Source of the DNA: Antedon mediterranea
Taxonomy: Eukaryota > Echinodermata > Crinoidea > Comatulida > Antedonidae
Direction of reading: 5' to 3'
Length of the DNA: 64,000 bases
Assembly (NCBI RefSeq): GCF_964355755.1
Contig: NC_092673.1
Coordinates: forward strand, 27,595,001 to 27,659,000
Shown: in pieces, positions 1 through 10,866 of the stretch
How positions within the stretch are numbered: position 1 is the first letter of the stretch
How the letters are laid out: each line of letters opens with the position of its first letter
The notes under the pieces: generated by a model
Databases searched by the model: none
What the model saw: only the letters and a program-made list of their open reading frames with translations
What the model was told of the DNA's origin: nothing
Made by a program: the position numbers and the translations under genes

Positions 1-669
1 AATAGTTTATTTTTTTCCCCGGCACCTTTGTTTGCTGACGGACGCGATGATGTGCCGACGGACACAAAATCAGGGCCGGCCCGCCCCCCTCCCCTACTGG
101 ATACGCCACTGGTCAGCTTATACGCATGCGCAGAGAGAGGGATTTGGAAGAAAAATGAATACGCATGCCTATAAGCTCATGTTTTCAATTCGCGCGAACA
201 AATTCGCCTAGTGGAAACTCGGCTTTAGTAGCAAATTAAAAGGTGTAATGGTGGTTACATTCAATCCTGTAAAGAAATGATGTTAAACATATGACGTAAT
301 TTTTTGTCTTTTGTGAGATTCACTCACTTTTATTTCATTCTTTACAATTGTTACAATAATCTATATCAATTTTGTTTCAGTAGAAAACTATCTCTGCAGC
401 TTAAATTTTTTTTTTTCTTATTTTTAGTATTTTACATATATAAAAAGTTAAAGCATTTAAACAATAGACAAAAGTTATATAAAAGTATACATCACATAAT
501 ATAGGTTCAGAATTGCCATTACAACATCACAAAATAAAATATACTATAACTCATATAGCACCAGTAAATAAAACTAGTAAGGTATAAACCATACTAGAAT
601 ACTAAGTATTGTGTCGTAATAATATTTTCTCGTGTTTTTAGCCTGTTATTGTTTAACAATTATACATTT
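1..669. other. Gene-free AT-rich stretch
   Basis: I see no gene here. The 66-residue reading frame at 304-504 is low-complexity and matches nothing I know. A T-run near 408-418 on the + strand would be a poly-A tail read on the minus strand and could mark the 3' end of the antisense LINE that follows. Confidence 0.5.
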
Positions 670-1330
670 TTACATTGCTAAAATAATATTTTTTACCTTT
701 TCCCATTTTTTTATGCTTTCCTCTCTTTTATACACTATATCACATTCCATTCTGAATAGAATTCCTTGTTTAAAAGATTTCCATAAATTAAAATAACTTT
801 TATTTGTAACATCAGCCAGTATCTTTTGCTTATAAACCGTAAAAGCAGCAAATGTATATATAAAACCAGTAAGAATATTTCTTGTTCCAATTACCAGATT
901 TTGAAAAGACATGTTTATATGATTGGTACCTTTTAAAACAATCTCTATTTTTGTCCAAAAACCTTGAATAAATTTACAAGTAAAAAACATATGCTCATCA
1001 TCTTGTACCTCTCCACATCTACCACATATATTAGTATCTTTTAGTTTCCAGATAGACAACCTTTTGTTTGTTGCTAAAATTCTATTTAACAGTTTGTAAT
1101 TAAAGTGTATTAATTTTTTATCTTTCATTTTACAAACTTTAGATAACCAACATGACTTCCAATCAATATTCAAATTATGAAAATATTTTTCCCATTTTCT
1201 TTGACAAACCGGCGGGACAAAAATTTCCTCCACAAAACAGAGATAAATACTCTTTGTTGTGATGTCCTTATATCTATTCTTAATGACATATGACGTAATT
1301 GTTTGACTAATAAATTGATTTCTATTTTGT
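670..1330 (-). mobile_element. 5'-truncated L1-like LINE, reverse transcriptase C-terminal piece
   Basis: A minus-strand frame of about 220 codons matches the end of a non-LTR retrotransposon polymerase. It has the stretch FNYKLLNRILATNKRLSIW followed by the cysteine/histidine cluster CGRCGEVQDDEHMFFTC (C-x2-C then H-x4-C), the zinc-binding region after the RT domain in L1-like elements. The RT core with its catalytic aspartates is absent, so this is a dead 5'-truncated copy. It lies in antisense just upstream of the splice acceptor of a degenerate FMO exon. The first residues of the open frame (1331-1371) are antisense FMO exon, not LINE. The clade call is tentative. Confidence 0.75.
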
Positions 1331-1337
1331 ATAATAG

Positions 1338-1642
1338 TTACCCCCAGTCCCATACCAAGACGATTTAGCAAGTGACATTGGAGTGAAGCCTACACTCAGT
1401 TATTTTTAACGAATCCTAATCTTGCTGTGAAAGTGTTCTTTGAATTGAACCAGCATTACCCTTCGTCTTACAGGCTTAAAGGACCTCATCACTGGTCTGG
1501 TGTGAGACAAACTATCATGAGAAGCGAGAGAAGTACAAGCAAAACGACAGGAATGGTTCATATAAACACACATATTATCCTATTTATTTATCTCTTTTCG
1601 TTTCTTTTGGTTCTAATAATTTTAATGAATTGTACTAAATAA
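1338..1642 (+). pseudogene. Degenerate last exon of a second FMO gene
   Basis: From a splice-acceptor-like AG at 1336-1337 the sequence translates to a close relative of the last exon of the intact FMO downstream (6809-7126). Shared landmarks are PYQxxLAxDIG, then KVFF, YPSSYRLxGPHxW, and a C-terminal hydrophobic segment with stop codon at 1640-1642. Against the intact exon it lacks one base in a T-run near 1403-1408, which puts a TAA in frame and separates the two halves. Exons 1-5 of this copy are not seen upstream, where a LINE piece sits. It is probably the remnant of a tandem FMO duplication. A one-base sequencing error in the T-run is the alternative, in which case the rest of the gene would lie left of the window. 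Confidence 0.8.
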
Positions 1643-1953
1643 TTACATTTTAAAATTCTAATGTTACGGTACTTAATGTTATGATGTGCATTATGATTGA
1701 AGTGGAACACGTCTTATCAATTTAGTATTTATCATTTTATGAATGATTTATAACCAGATAAAATAAAGTATTTTTGCAGTTTTACAAAACATAATGCGTT
1801 CGTATCTTGTATCTATTGTGATCTATCCCGAATCTTCCATGCATTTTACGTTTCTGATTATTCGTCTGTTATTCGGTACCTATAAGGCGATAGTTGTCTT
1901 TGACAGCTCTTGTCTCTCCTCAGTCCTCCCCATTGTAAGTATCACTGAAAGGA

Positions 1954-2118
1954 ATATTTCATTTCATTTTTCATTTCTTTATTCGACAACAAGCGGTCCA
2001 GGGGTTGCGACAGCAACAGAGCGCCATAACACATTTGTGTCCGCAACCCCTGTAACATACAACTTAATACAAGTTAAAAATGAATATAAAATATACAGAA
2101 TATACAACAAATTTAATT
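1954..2118 (-). repeat. LINE-like 3' tail with TTTCA-type repeats
   Basis: A short run of ATTTC/TTTCA-like units (1957-1979) is followed by a moderately GC-rich segment and then AT-rich sequence. The layout resembles a CR1/L2-type LINE 3' end in minus orientation, where a short-unit microsatellite ends the element. Similar layouts occur near 20.8, 22.0, 52.3 and 54.0 kb. Assignment is by layout only. Confidence 0.35.
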
Positions 2119-2329
2119 AATTATATAAATATATCTAAAGTAATTCTGTAGCTTTGCCGCGCGCTATATTTCAAAAGCAATAGTATCGAAGGCATGCGCA
2201 GTATTGTTTTATTACAGTATGTTATTTAAATTATCAACACGGTACACCTGAAGTCATGTTCACGGTTGACTGATTTTTTAAATATAATAAATATTCACCG
2301 GTGTGCGTTGTTAGTTTAAAGATCACAAA

Positions 2330-5300
2330 ATGGGTGAGAAGCGTATAGTCGTGATAGGGGCTGGAATAAGCGGTCTTGTAGCCATTAAATCATGCCTAGA
2401 AATGGGCTTTAAACCGTGCTGTTTTGAGAAGCAATCGTCCATTGGTAAGCTTGCCGTATCATACGTTTTGATACCTATTTTGATAGTGGGCTGTCTAGAT
2501 TAGGCCTACTCAGTCAGGGAGGGGTGCTTATCCGGATGTCAAAGCTTTACTTATGGCCAAGAATTGTAGGCTATGCAATACGAGTCCAAGGATCATTTCA
2601 TACAATAGGAATAAAAAAATACTGTTTTATTCTCTGTGATCATTGGCATGTAAGATGAATATATGCCTAGGTTTTGGTTGTTCTGTATTCCACGATTGTA
2701 TCACCGCGTACGTTTCATTTCGACTCAATAATGTCATGATAGGAAACTACTGTACAATGATTGCAATTACCTTATTCTACTGTACAGACATAATCGGAAC
2801 AATTATGCATTATCTCCTTTAGCTTTATGCATGTTTAAATTCGTAAAGCAAATCGCAATAATATATCGTGTGGTCAAAGAAAATTCTGCCTTTGCACGCC
2901 GCCATGTGTTGTCAGGGCAACTAGCAGGGTAACACAGGTGAGGTAGAAACGTGTCTTTATTATGGAAACAGCGTGCAATTGTTTATTATATTATCGTTTA
3001 CCTTGGCGTACAGCGTAGCATATTTATACATTTTGCGGGTTGTGCTCATGTATTTATTAAAATTAATGCGTTCAATAACATCTGGCTGCTTTTACGAAAT
3101 TCCTATTTGTCTTCCAGAATAGTAATGGTTTGGTTTGTCATCTTTTTCAGGTGGAGTATGGGTCTACGATGAACATATCAACAGAGGAGAGGCTAGTGCC
3201 ATGTACGATAACCTAGTAACCAATACCAGTAAAGAGATGATGTGTTTCAGCGACTTCTCATTTCCCGAAGATTATCCGCCATATTTACTTATTCATCACG
3301 TGATTAAATATCTACGCGATTACGCTAAACATTATGACTTAGAAAAGTACATATGTTTTGACACAGACGTCACGGGCGTCAAACCGGTAAGTGACAGTGC
3401 CATAGTTGGACAATGGAATGTAACAACCAGAAGCCTAGAAGGTCAGGCCGTCACGACGGTATTCGATGGTGTGATGGTTTGTACTGGAGTTCATTCTAAT
3501 GTAATAATGCCAACGTTTCCCGGAATGGATGAGTTTAAAGGTCAGGTGGTGCACAGCAACGCTTTTAGAAAAGGAGAGACAGTTAGTGGAAAGAATGTTT
3601 TAGTTATTGGTAAGTTAGGGTATACATTTGATTTCTTGTCTTTATCTGATGAAATTATTACAGTTTTGTCATCAGCCACGTCCACAGTGATTATTTAAGA
3701 TACTATATTGATGACTGTAATGCTCTGTCTACACTATCAAACTTTATGTGACAAAACATGTGATGTGACCATATATGGACATGATTGTCATATCACTACC
3801 GTATTTGGGCATATCACGGGTGTCACGAAACCTAAGACCACGAAAGCTAAGACCCCTAAGACCTAAGATCACGAAAGTTAAGACCCAAGACCTAAGATTA
3901 CAAATATTTATCTTTCGCACCTGCCTTGTATTTTAACATTTATTCTGAATACCACACCTTAGAATTGGCACTTTCATGAAAAAGAATCACATAAAAAGTA
4001 ACAAATACATTTTTAAATTGATGATTTTACAGACGTTTTTCTCGCACACAAAATGACTAGCCTACAGTACAGTAGGCCTACCCCATGTTCAATGTTTTTG
4101 TTTCTATGGAACGTCAAAAGAGCAAACATTATATAGAGGGCTGAAAACTCTGTGGAGTCCATCTACAGTGTGGATGGAACAATGTAAAATTAAAATTGTA
4201 ATGATAATAGTATAATCATGCAAGTACGAAGAAATAAATACTTGCAAATAAATTTTAATTTAAAAATCATGATAAGTTTTTTTTTGTTTCGTTTTCTTTC
4301 TGTTTTTATACTTGTACTATTATTGTTGCTCTTTTGGCGCTCCATAGAAACAAAAACATTGAGCATGGGGAGCTCGAGGAGTTACATTACAGTATACAAA
4401 GAAACACATCTGTAAAATCATCAATTTAAAGGATTTATTTATTTGTTATGTGTTTCTCCTTCTGAAAGTACTTATAAGTCCTAATTTTAAAGTGTGGTGT
4501 TCAGGATAAAGTTAGTCAACAAATTTGGAGTCAAAATACAAGAAAGGCAGGTGCGTAAGAAAAACATCCTCTGAACCAACACAATGGAGTAAATATATAC
4601 CAACAAACAACCCGTCAAGTTTGTTTGCTGTAAAGAAAAAATATACATTTACTCAACGGGCGAAAATAATGTGAGTTTATCTATGTTTTGCGGTAGTATT
4701 AAATTATATTTATGGTAATAAATTAAACCTACTGTGTTTAAAATTATGTATGGATAAACAAGTATTGTTTTTAAGCTGTAGTATATCTTAGTATTTGTAA
4801 TCTTAGGTGTTGGGTCTTAGGTTTCGTGACACCCGGCATATCACTACCATATTTAGGAACTTAACAAACTAGTTTGATAGTGTAGACAGAGCTTAAGTTT
4901 ATTTGTTTTCTTTTACTTTACAGTTATTATGGAGACTTCCCAATGAACATTCATTCTAGTTGCATTGCGTTTGAACTACAGTGTATGTGTCATTTTATTC
5001 TCATCGTTGCATTAAAATATTTTATATAGATATTTTTAAATTTATTTGTAGGTGCGTCTCATTCGGCAGGCGATATATCAACCCAGTGTAGCTACTATGC
5101 AAACATGGTATGTATTAATTTTTTCATATTGTATATAAACACAGTGACTCACCGTGTTCTTATTTTCAGCACTAATAGCTCGTACTGTCTTTGCAAACGT
5201 TACGTAAAAGCCAACTCAGACAGCGTTGTACGAGGCCCGACGAGGAGTCGTCTCGTCGGCAGAAAATTAAACATGTTTAAAGTTCTCTCGAAGCTTAAAA

Positions 5301-7126
5301 CCCATGCCACGTCTGGATTCAACAGCAGTGAAGAGTCAAGACGGCTTGTCAGACCTCGTCGTAGTACGACGCGGTCTGAGTTGGCCTTAGGCCTAATTCG
5401 ATGGAAATAATCATATTTTTTATAATTTTGTTGAAAATGTGACCGTTTGTGGTATATTGCATTCACTGCCTTAAAATCGCTTCATTCTCTGTGTCATTTC
5501 TCAGACATATATCTGTATGCGTAGCGGTTGTTACCTACTTTCTAGACGAGGTCCTAAGGGACAACCGCTCGACTCCTTAGTAAGCCGAGGCACATTACAC
5601 GTACCGGAATGTATACAAGCAATGGTAATCCAACGAATGTTTGAATCTAGAGCAGACTTTGACAGTCTCGGTGTCCGATCAACCAAATCGATTTTTACTG
5701 CATCTAAAATTATGTGCGACACATTTCCGGATCGGATCATGAACGGAACGATTAAAGTTAAGGATAACGTTAAGATGTTTACGAAGACTTGTGTAAAATT
5801 TGTAGATGGAACATACATTGACAACATTGACATCGTAATCTGTGCCACTGGATATCGCACTACTTTTCCATTCCTCGATCCTGATATTTTTGACGGTAAT
5901 TTTAATAATTATCCGGTATTTTTGGATAGGCCTACTTTTTGAATAAACAGTAACACGTGCAATGTTAAAGACAGTTGTCCTATTTGGAACACGACACATT
6001 GTATTTATTTATTTCAACAATATATCGTTGATCATTAGGAACAATACCTTATGACAAGACATAAACATGAAAAAATTAAAATAGACATCATAACCGTCTA
6101 CAGTAATGCTTATTTAGTGAGTACCACAACTGCTGTTTTGGCAATTTTTAAAGTATCCACTTTTTTGATATGATACAGCCAGCAGTCATTGAATGATTTA
6201 AAATAATGCTACTATCACATCAATTACTGTAATAGTTTTTTAGGTTCATTTATGCGTCTGAAGATTGAAACAAGTGGAGAGGAGGCTCCTCTACTCCCCA
6301 CCCCATGAGCTACTTGCTTACCTATTGCAACTGCATCACTATAATAAGTATATTACTGTTTGTATTGCAGACACTAGGTTTGAGCTGTATAAGCATATTC
6401 TATCTCCTAAGTACCCTACTCTTGCGTTCATCGGCATTATTAGTGTGTTAGGAGGAGCTACATCACCGGTGGCTGAGCTGCAAGCCCGCTGGGCCACTTC
6501 CGTCTTTTCCGGCAACTTGCGAATTCCAGAGTTACCGACTCGACAACGTGATGCCAAACATCGAATTGATTCTCTTATCAAAAGGCATGGCTTCCTAAAA
6601 TTAGCTGTAAGTAGGTGTATATATTATAATACAGTTATATTGTTTAAAATATAGCCTACTGTACAGTACTGTGACATGCTATTGAAGATGAGAATTTTAT
6701 AAAAAAATAAACAGTTATGATGCAATTGCAAATAGTTTATTTCAACAATATTGCTAATGTTACTCCTTTTACGGCATTAATTAATCATATACATGACGTT
6801 TATTTTAGATTTCACACTTACCATACCAGGAAGAATTAGCCGGTGATATTGGTGCTAGGCCCAGCTATGCGCTGTTTTTGACCGACCCAAAGCTTGCTGC
6901 TAAGGTGTTCTTTGGACCGGCATACCCTTCGTCGTACAGACTTCAGGGACCACACCAATGGCCTGGGGCGAGAAAAGCTATCATGAATGCATGGGAAAAT
7001 ACAGTAAATCCAACAAAAACAAGGCAACTTGATGTGCAAAATCACGCATCCATATTCAAACCACTTCTCGTGGTCACCGTTTCTTTTTTGATTATGTTTA
7101 TAGTATATTATATTAGCAATTTCTAA
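2330..7126 (+). CDS. Flavin-containing monooxygenase (FMO), complete six-exon gene
   Basis: Coding exons are 2330-2444, 3151-3609, 5052-5107, 5505-5895, 6371-6606 and 6809-7126. All introns are GT-AG and phases agree, giving 524 residues, usual for animal FMOs. FMOs use FAD, NADPH and O2 to oxygenate soft N, S or C centres, normally on the ER membrane. Motifs: FAD-binding GAGISG (about residues 9-14), EKQSSIGGVW, the signature FxGxxxHxxxF as FKGQVVHSNAF (167-177), the NADPH loop GASHSAGD with serine for the usual second glycine, ATGY near the end of exon 4, and ELQARWA in exon 5. The C-terminus is a hydrophobic anchor of about 20 residues. The ATG is the first in frame and directly precedes the FAD motif. 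It lies tail to tail with the PKS, which suggests, without proving, a role in polyketide oxidation. Substrate is unknown. Confidence 0.93.
3721..4894. mobile_element. MITE family A copy, split by a nested element (FMO intron 2)
   Basis: The left end carries the family terminal repeat CTCTGTCTACACTATCAAAC and the right end (4870-4894) carries its inverse, GTTTGATAGTGTAGACAGAG. The body includes the family's CATATCACTACC/TATTTGGGCA unit. Another element occupies 3818-4834, so the MITE parts are 3721-3817 and 4835-4894. The same family recurs in PKS intron 1, in the laminin introns and 3' of the laminin gene. Confidence 0.85.
3818..4834. mobile_element. 1.0-kb foldback element nested in MITE, with 10-bp target-site duplication
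   Basis: The ends are inverted repeats beginning GGGTGTCACGAAACCTAAGA. The inverted similarity continues inward with gaps: a TTAAATTGATGATTTTACAG-like block in both arms, and a CCATGT/CTCAATGTTTTTG block at about 4083-4112 matching its inverse at about 4341-4370. The element is therefore mostly one long imperfect hairpin. It is flanked by a direct repeat, GGCATATCAC, at 3808-3817 and 4835-4844. No transposase frame is visible. The 10-bp duplication is compatible with a Mutator-like source, which is only a suggestion. Confidence 0.8.
5209..5386. mobile_element. Small foldback/MITE in FMO intron 3
   Basis: The left arm begins AAGCCAACTCAGAC and the right arm ends GTCTGAGTTGGCC. The arms pair imperfectly for about 35-40 bases and share a GACGAG/CTCGTC-rich stretch. 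It lies wholly within the intron between exons 3 and 4 and explains the spurious open frames on both strands there. Confidence 0.65.
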
Positions 7127-8372
7127 AACATATTGAGACTTTTTTATTACATGGAACGCTACAGAATTTATATATTTCTATAATTGTTTATTTTTATATT
7201 ATCAAATTCCTAAAAACCGTTAACAGTTCGTCATTCCATGGAGGTACCTCCATGGTCATTCAGTCTTTGTGTATTAATAATCTGCATATTTTAAAAACAC
7301 CTTTGGATTTTAAATTTATAAAATGGATAGATTGATATTGATCAACTTTACTTTACTGTGACACTGAAATCGGTTTTTATCCAATTCAGAGCGTTAAGTA
7401 CTTTAAATGCACGTTTCACGTGACGGGTTCATATTTAATATTTACAATCCGTTAAGCTTCGGTCCTCCTAGGACGTAAGCGCAACATAACACAAGTAGTT
7501 GGACCAATCACGACACGATGTATCACCATCTATCGCATCGTGAGTGGTCAAATTATTTGTGTCGCGTCCTACTGACCACTCTTAAATCTAAATGCCACAC
7601 AACGTATTTACCGTAATAATGGCTAAATATGGCGTCTGCAATACCTGGATGAAACAGCATTCACAATGCCTTTGTAATGTTTTGCACGTAAATCCGGTTA
7701 TCTGATCAGAGAGGGTTTCTTTATTTCCATCAAACACAAGAAACATCAAACAAACATCAATTAGGCAAGTAGAAATTTGAGATTAGGTACAGATTAATTA
7801 CTTCTGAATTATATTAATTCTGTAGTCTGCTAAATTGGAGTATTCCCATTTCACATTATCTACCTCAAATTACATTAATGGCAATATTAAAACAAAGTGT
7901 ATGCATTCATAGTTATATTAAAGAGTGTATCGCTTTGTGCACTTTCATTGTGTTATTGTATTTCATAGTTTTCCATCAGAAAAATTTAGAAAAAAAGCAC
8001 GGTCATGGTGATGTACTATTGCCAGATTTTGTTTAGATTTCTTAAAAGGTTAAAAGTAATTTATTAAATTGCTTTTGAAATTAGTTTAGTACGACCTATA
8101 TTATCATTGTTCCAATTGTAACGGAAGGTTCTTCATGTACGGTAGTCTTCGAGGAAAGAAAATCTCGAATGACTAAATACAAGGAAGACAGAATGAATGT
8201 TTCAAGTTGCATAGGCACTGTATTTGTTGGTTTATTTGTTATAAATAAAGCTCTACAATTATCGTTAGTTTACTTGTTCTTTATTCGTTGTGTACATGTG
8301 CTCTTACTATAACATGGAATCATGGGATGTCCCAAAGGTAGACTACAGATGGCACCAGAACTATTAAGATGA
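7127..8372. other. Intergenic stretch between FMO and GPCR remnant
   Basis: No gene seen. It holds a perfect 20-bp palindrome, CCATGGAGGTACCTCCATGG, at 7236-7255 and a copy of repeat family B at about 7456-7590. The rest is AT-rich single-copy-looking sequence. Confidence 0.5.
7456..7590. repeat. Repeat family B copy 1 (imperfect foldback)
   Basis: It contains TTGGACCAATCACGACACGATG and, inverted, a GTGAGTGGTCAAATTATTT segment, with outer arms GGACGTAAGCGC and GCGTCC. Related copies lie at 18726-18838 and about 19676-19790. The paired ACCAATCAC/GTGATTGGT blocks are the family's most conserved part. Confidence 0.6.
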
Positions 8373-8802
8373 TCATCAACAGGCCCTGCATCACCTATTG
8401 ATGAAATTGTCTTTTTTGATGTTTTTTATTCGGCATTTGTTGCTGTTGAAAATGTGTTTGTGGCTGTTATAATCGCGTGCACCCTTAGGTTATGGAAAAA
8501 ACAAAATATTTTTATTTGTTCGTTAGCATTGTCTGACAAAATCTGTTCGTCTTACTTTTATGCGTATGAATTCGCAAATGTACGCATTTCAACACGATAA
8601 ATTAGGGTTACAAACGCTTTAATGCGGCATAGGAACCACGTCTGTTCTAACGCTAGGCTCTATTGCCATTGACCGAGCCATCGCTCTTGTATGGGCACCA
8701 TTTAATTATGACTTTATCGTCACAGTTAAACGCTGTATTATCGTGTGCGCTTTGATATGGACAATCCCATCTTTGTTGTATGCCGCAATAGTTGTGACTT
8801 AA
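8373..8802 (+). pseudogene. Class A (rhodopsin-like) GPCR remnant, TM1-TM4
   Basis: Two frames together read as the first four helices of a rhodopsin-family receptor. Frame one (8373-8597) gives a TM1-like stretch, VAVENVFVAVIIACTLRLW, then TM2-like NIFICSLALSDKI, and ends at TAA 8596-8598. Frame two (8623-8802) gives TM3 with the Asp-Arg region as IAIDRAIALVWAPFNYD (DRA in place of DRY), then TM4-like IIVCALIWTIPSLLYAAIV, and ends at TAA 8800. Between them lie a frameshift and a further stop just before 8623. TM5-7 were not found downstream. The gap is too short for an intron, so this is a pseudogene rather than a spliced gene. The receptor subfamily cannot be told. Confidence 0.72.
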
Positions 8803-9654
8803 TATTAGTAAGAAGATAAATATTTTGGCACATGGCGTTTCATACGTATAGGCCTACTATTTTGAGATTCAAACTGTATTTCGGGCCCGATTTCAGGTTC
8901 AGACAAACATCGAAAAGCCTCGAAATAACTACAGACTTAGAGCAAGTCTATGGATGGTACTGTATGCCCGATATACTTTCAAGAATTCATACGAAGATCA
9001 TGATTGGGATTATTTATATAAGATAATGTAACACTCTGACCATCAGGTCAACAACCCCTTTTCACTATTTCTCCCTACTCCATCTATTAACATTCCTAGT
9101 GGTTTCTTCCTATCCCTAGGTACTCTTTGTTCACTATCCTATAACCCACATCCTTAATCAATTACTGTTTCCTCATCATCATGGAATGTTCCCTTTACTA
9201 AATAGTCCCTTCCCAGTACATGCATATTAATTAGGACCATTCCTTAAATATGAATGTATACTGGTAAGAAAAAGAAGAGAAAGAAAAGAGAGCTTGATAG
9301 AATAAAACGTTTATAAATAGAGAAGAAAACGTATGTGATATAGCCAGAACAGACTGTATTGTATTTAGTATTGAAATAAAACTGTATCTGGACAAAACCA
9401 TAATTACTGTTTGTACATTCTGTGACTGTGTGAAATCCTGCCGCTGAGACTATATGATATAGTAACGGATACACTAAAATACCACCGTTACAATAATATA
9501 AGATATACAATTATTTATTTGCGTTTTTAATTAAAATGTAGGCCTAACCTGTCACATTAAAATGTGTAATACTAATATAATGTGTCCATTGTAACTGGAG
9601 CTATTATTAATATAATTGTACACATGTATTTTATAATAAACAGTTAACAAAAAA
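8803..9654. other. Intergenic stretch, nothing recognised
   Basis: AT-rich sequence with a pyrimidine-rich patch at about 9050-9190. Short open frames (8832-9026 plus, 9244-9510 minus) are low-complexity and have no recognisable motif. Confidence 0.5.
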
Positions 9655-9991
9655 AACAGTAGAATATCTAATATGGTCTTGCGAGAAAACTTCTAAATTG
9701 TGGGACGATGTGTTTGATTGGTTCAGGAAATTAGACATCCGTTTTAAAATAGATTATATAGACATATGCTTTGGTATTTTTGAATACAAATTTACAATTT
9801 TATTAACATGTTTTTTACTTCTTACTAAGAGATATATATATATATATATAAGTGCAAGATTTATAAAAGTCCTCTTAACTTCAATCACGTTAAGGACTGG
9901 GTACTTTTTACAGAAACTGTGGAGAATAATATTGCAAAAAATAGAAATAAGTATAATGTACAGTCCATATCAAAAAAGTATTGTAAACTAA
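9655..9991 (+). mobile_element. L1-like LINE fragment, polymerase C-terminus
   Basis: The frame from 9660 reads VEYLIWSCEKTSKLWDDVFD and continues with DWFRKL, DICFGIFEYK and KRYIYI. This is the order seen after the zinc-binding region in L1-like polymerases: E-x-L-x-W-x-C, then W-x2-V/I-x-W, then I-x-F-G-I, then K-x-I-I-x-x-x-R. It is a short 5'-truncated remnant without RT core, interrupted by an (AT)n stretch at 9834-9849. Confidence 0.6.
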
Positions 9992-10815
9992 ATTAAGGAA
10001 TAAGAGTTGAAAATGCAAAACTTGGTAATCGTTACTGACAAGGGGTTATTATAGCCTGGTTTAACTTAAGAAATGATTATGATGAGGATTTGTGGTATAT
10101 CAAACATTGAAAGAGATAATGAAAAAAGAGAATGACGATTGAGATAATGTGACGTCCTCAAACGTCTTTGGTTTTTCTTTTTGTTTCGTTCTGTTAAGTG
10201 TAATGTTTTTTTTTTGATAAAAGGAGAAAAAAAATTAAAGTTTTTGAAAAAAAAAACAACAAAAAACAGTGGATACACTAAAAAACGAAGCATTTCTTTT
10301 CGGTCATTTGTATTTTTATTTTAACTCTCAACAACTAAACATTGTTAATAAATAAATATTAATTATATAATTTACCTTTAATAATAAATAGTATATTCAT
10401 GCTTTAACCCTTCCTAAAATCTAATTTGATTACAAAACACAATACTAAACACATGCATGCATTATCATGTACATTATCTAGAGTTTGTGTATGATAAGCA
10501 TAGTTAATGGCTTAGCCTTAGTTAAGTTACCCGCTAAGTTGGCTTAATTGACGAATATTAACGCTAACTTTGCTGGCTGAGTAACCAACAACTTACCTGG
10601 TTGCAACTAACCCTTACTTGCATTGAATCACAAACATTTTTTAGTCACTTTATAACTGTTTAGAGCGTCTCTCTTGGATTCATTTTACCGAAATTTCATA
10701 CCATTTCTAAACATTTTCATGTATGATTAAACAACATTTTTACATTTTAGTAAATTATACCGCAATCATTCGGTACTACTTCGCAATTTTCACCAGTTCT
10801 CTTCGTTTTGTGTTG
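9992..10815. other. Intergenic stretch 3' of the PKS
   Basis: No gene seen. It contains A- and T-runs around 10200-10265. The sequence nearest the PKS stop codon is probably its 3' flank. Confidence 0.45.
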
Positions 10816-10821
10816 TTTATT
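10816..10821 (-). terminator. Candidate PKS polyadenylation signal
   Basis: AATAAA on the minus strand, about 46 bases beyond the PKS stop codon. It is the nearest canonical hexamer to the stop and at a normal distance. Confidence 0.5.
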
Positions 10822-10866
10822 TAGACTATGTGTTTTTTAAACACCATTAATGTTTTTTTAGCTAAC

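Noticed and set aside
304-504. 66-codon open frame, plus strand
   Set aside because: F/Y/L-rich translation of AT-rich sequence with no motif and no splice or promoter context.
1794-2120. 108-codon open frame, plus strand
   Set aside because: It runs through unrelated sequence and a repeat tail, with no family resemblance.
5105-5410. Overlapping open frames on both strands in FMO intron 3
   Set aside because: They are the two strands of a foldback element, and the FMO splices across them.
8373-8802. Intact GPCR gene with introns
   Set aside because: The two coding pieces are separated by about 25 bases with stops, too short for an intron, and no TM5-7 exons were found.
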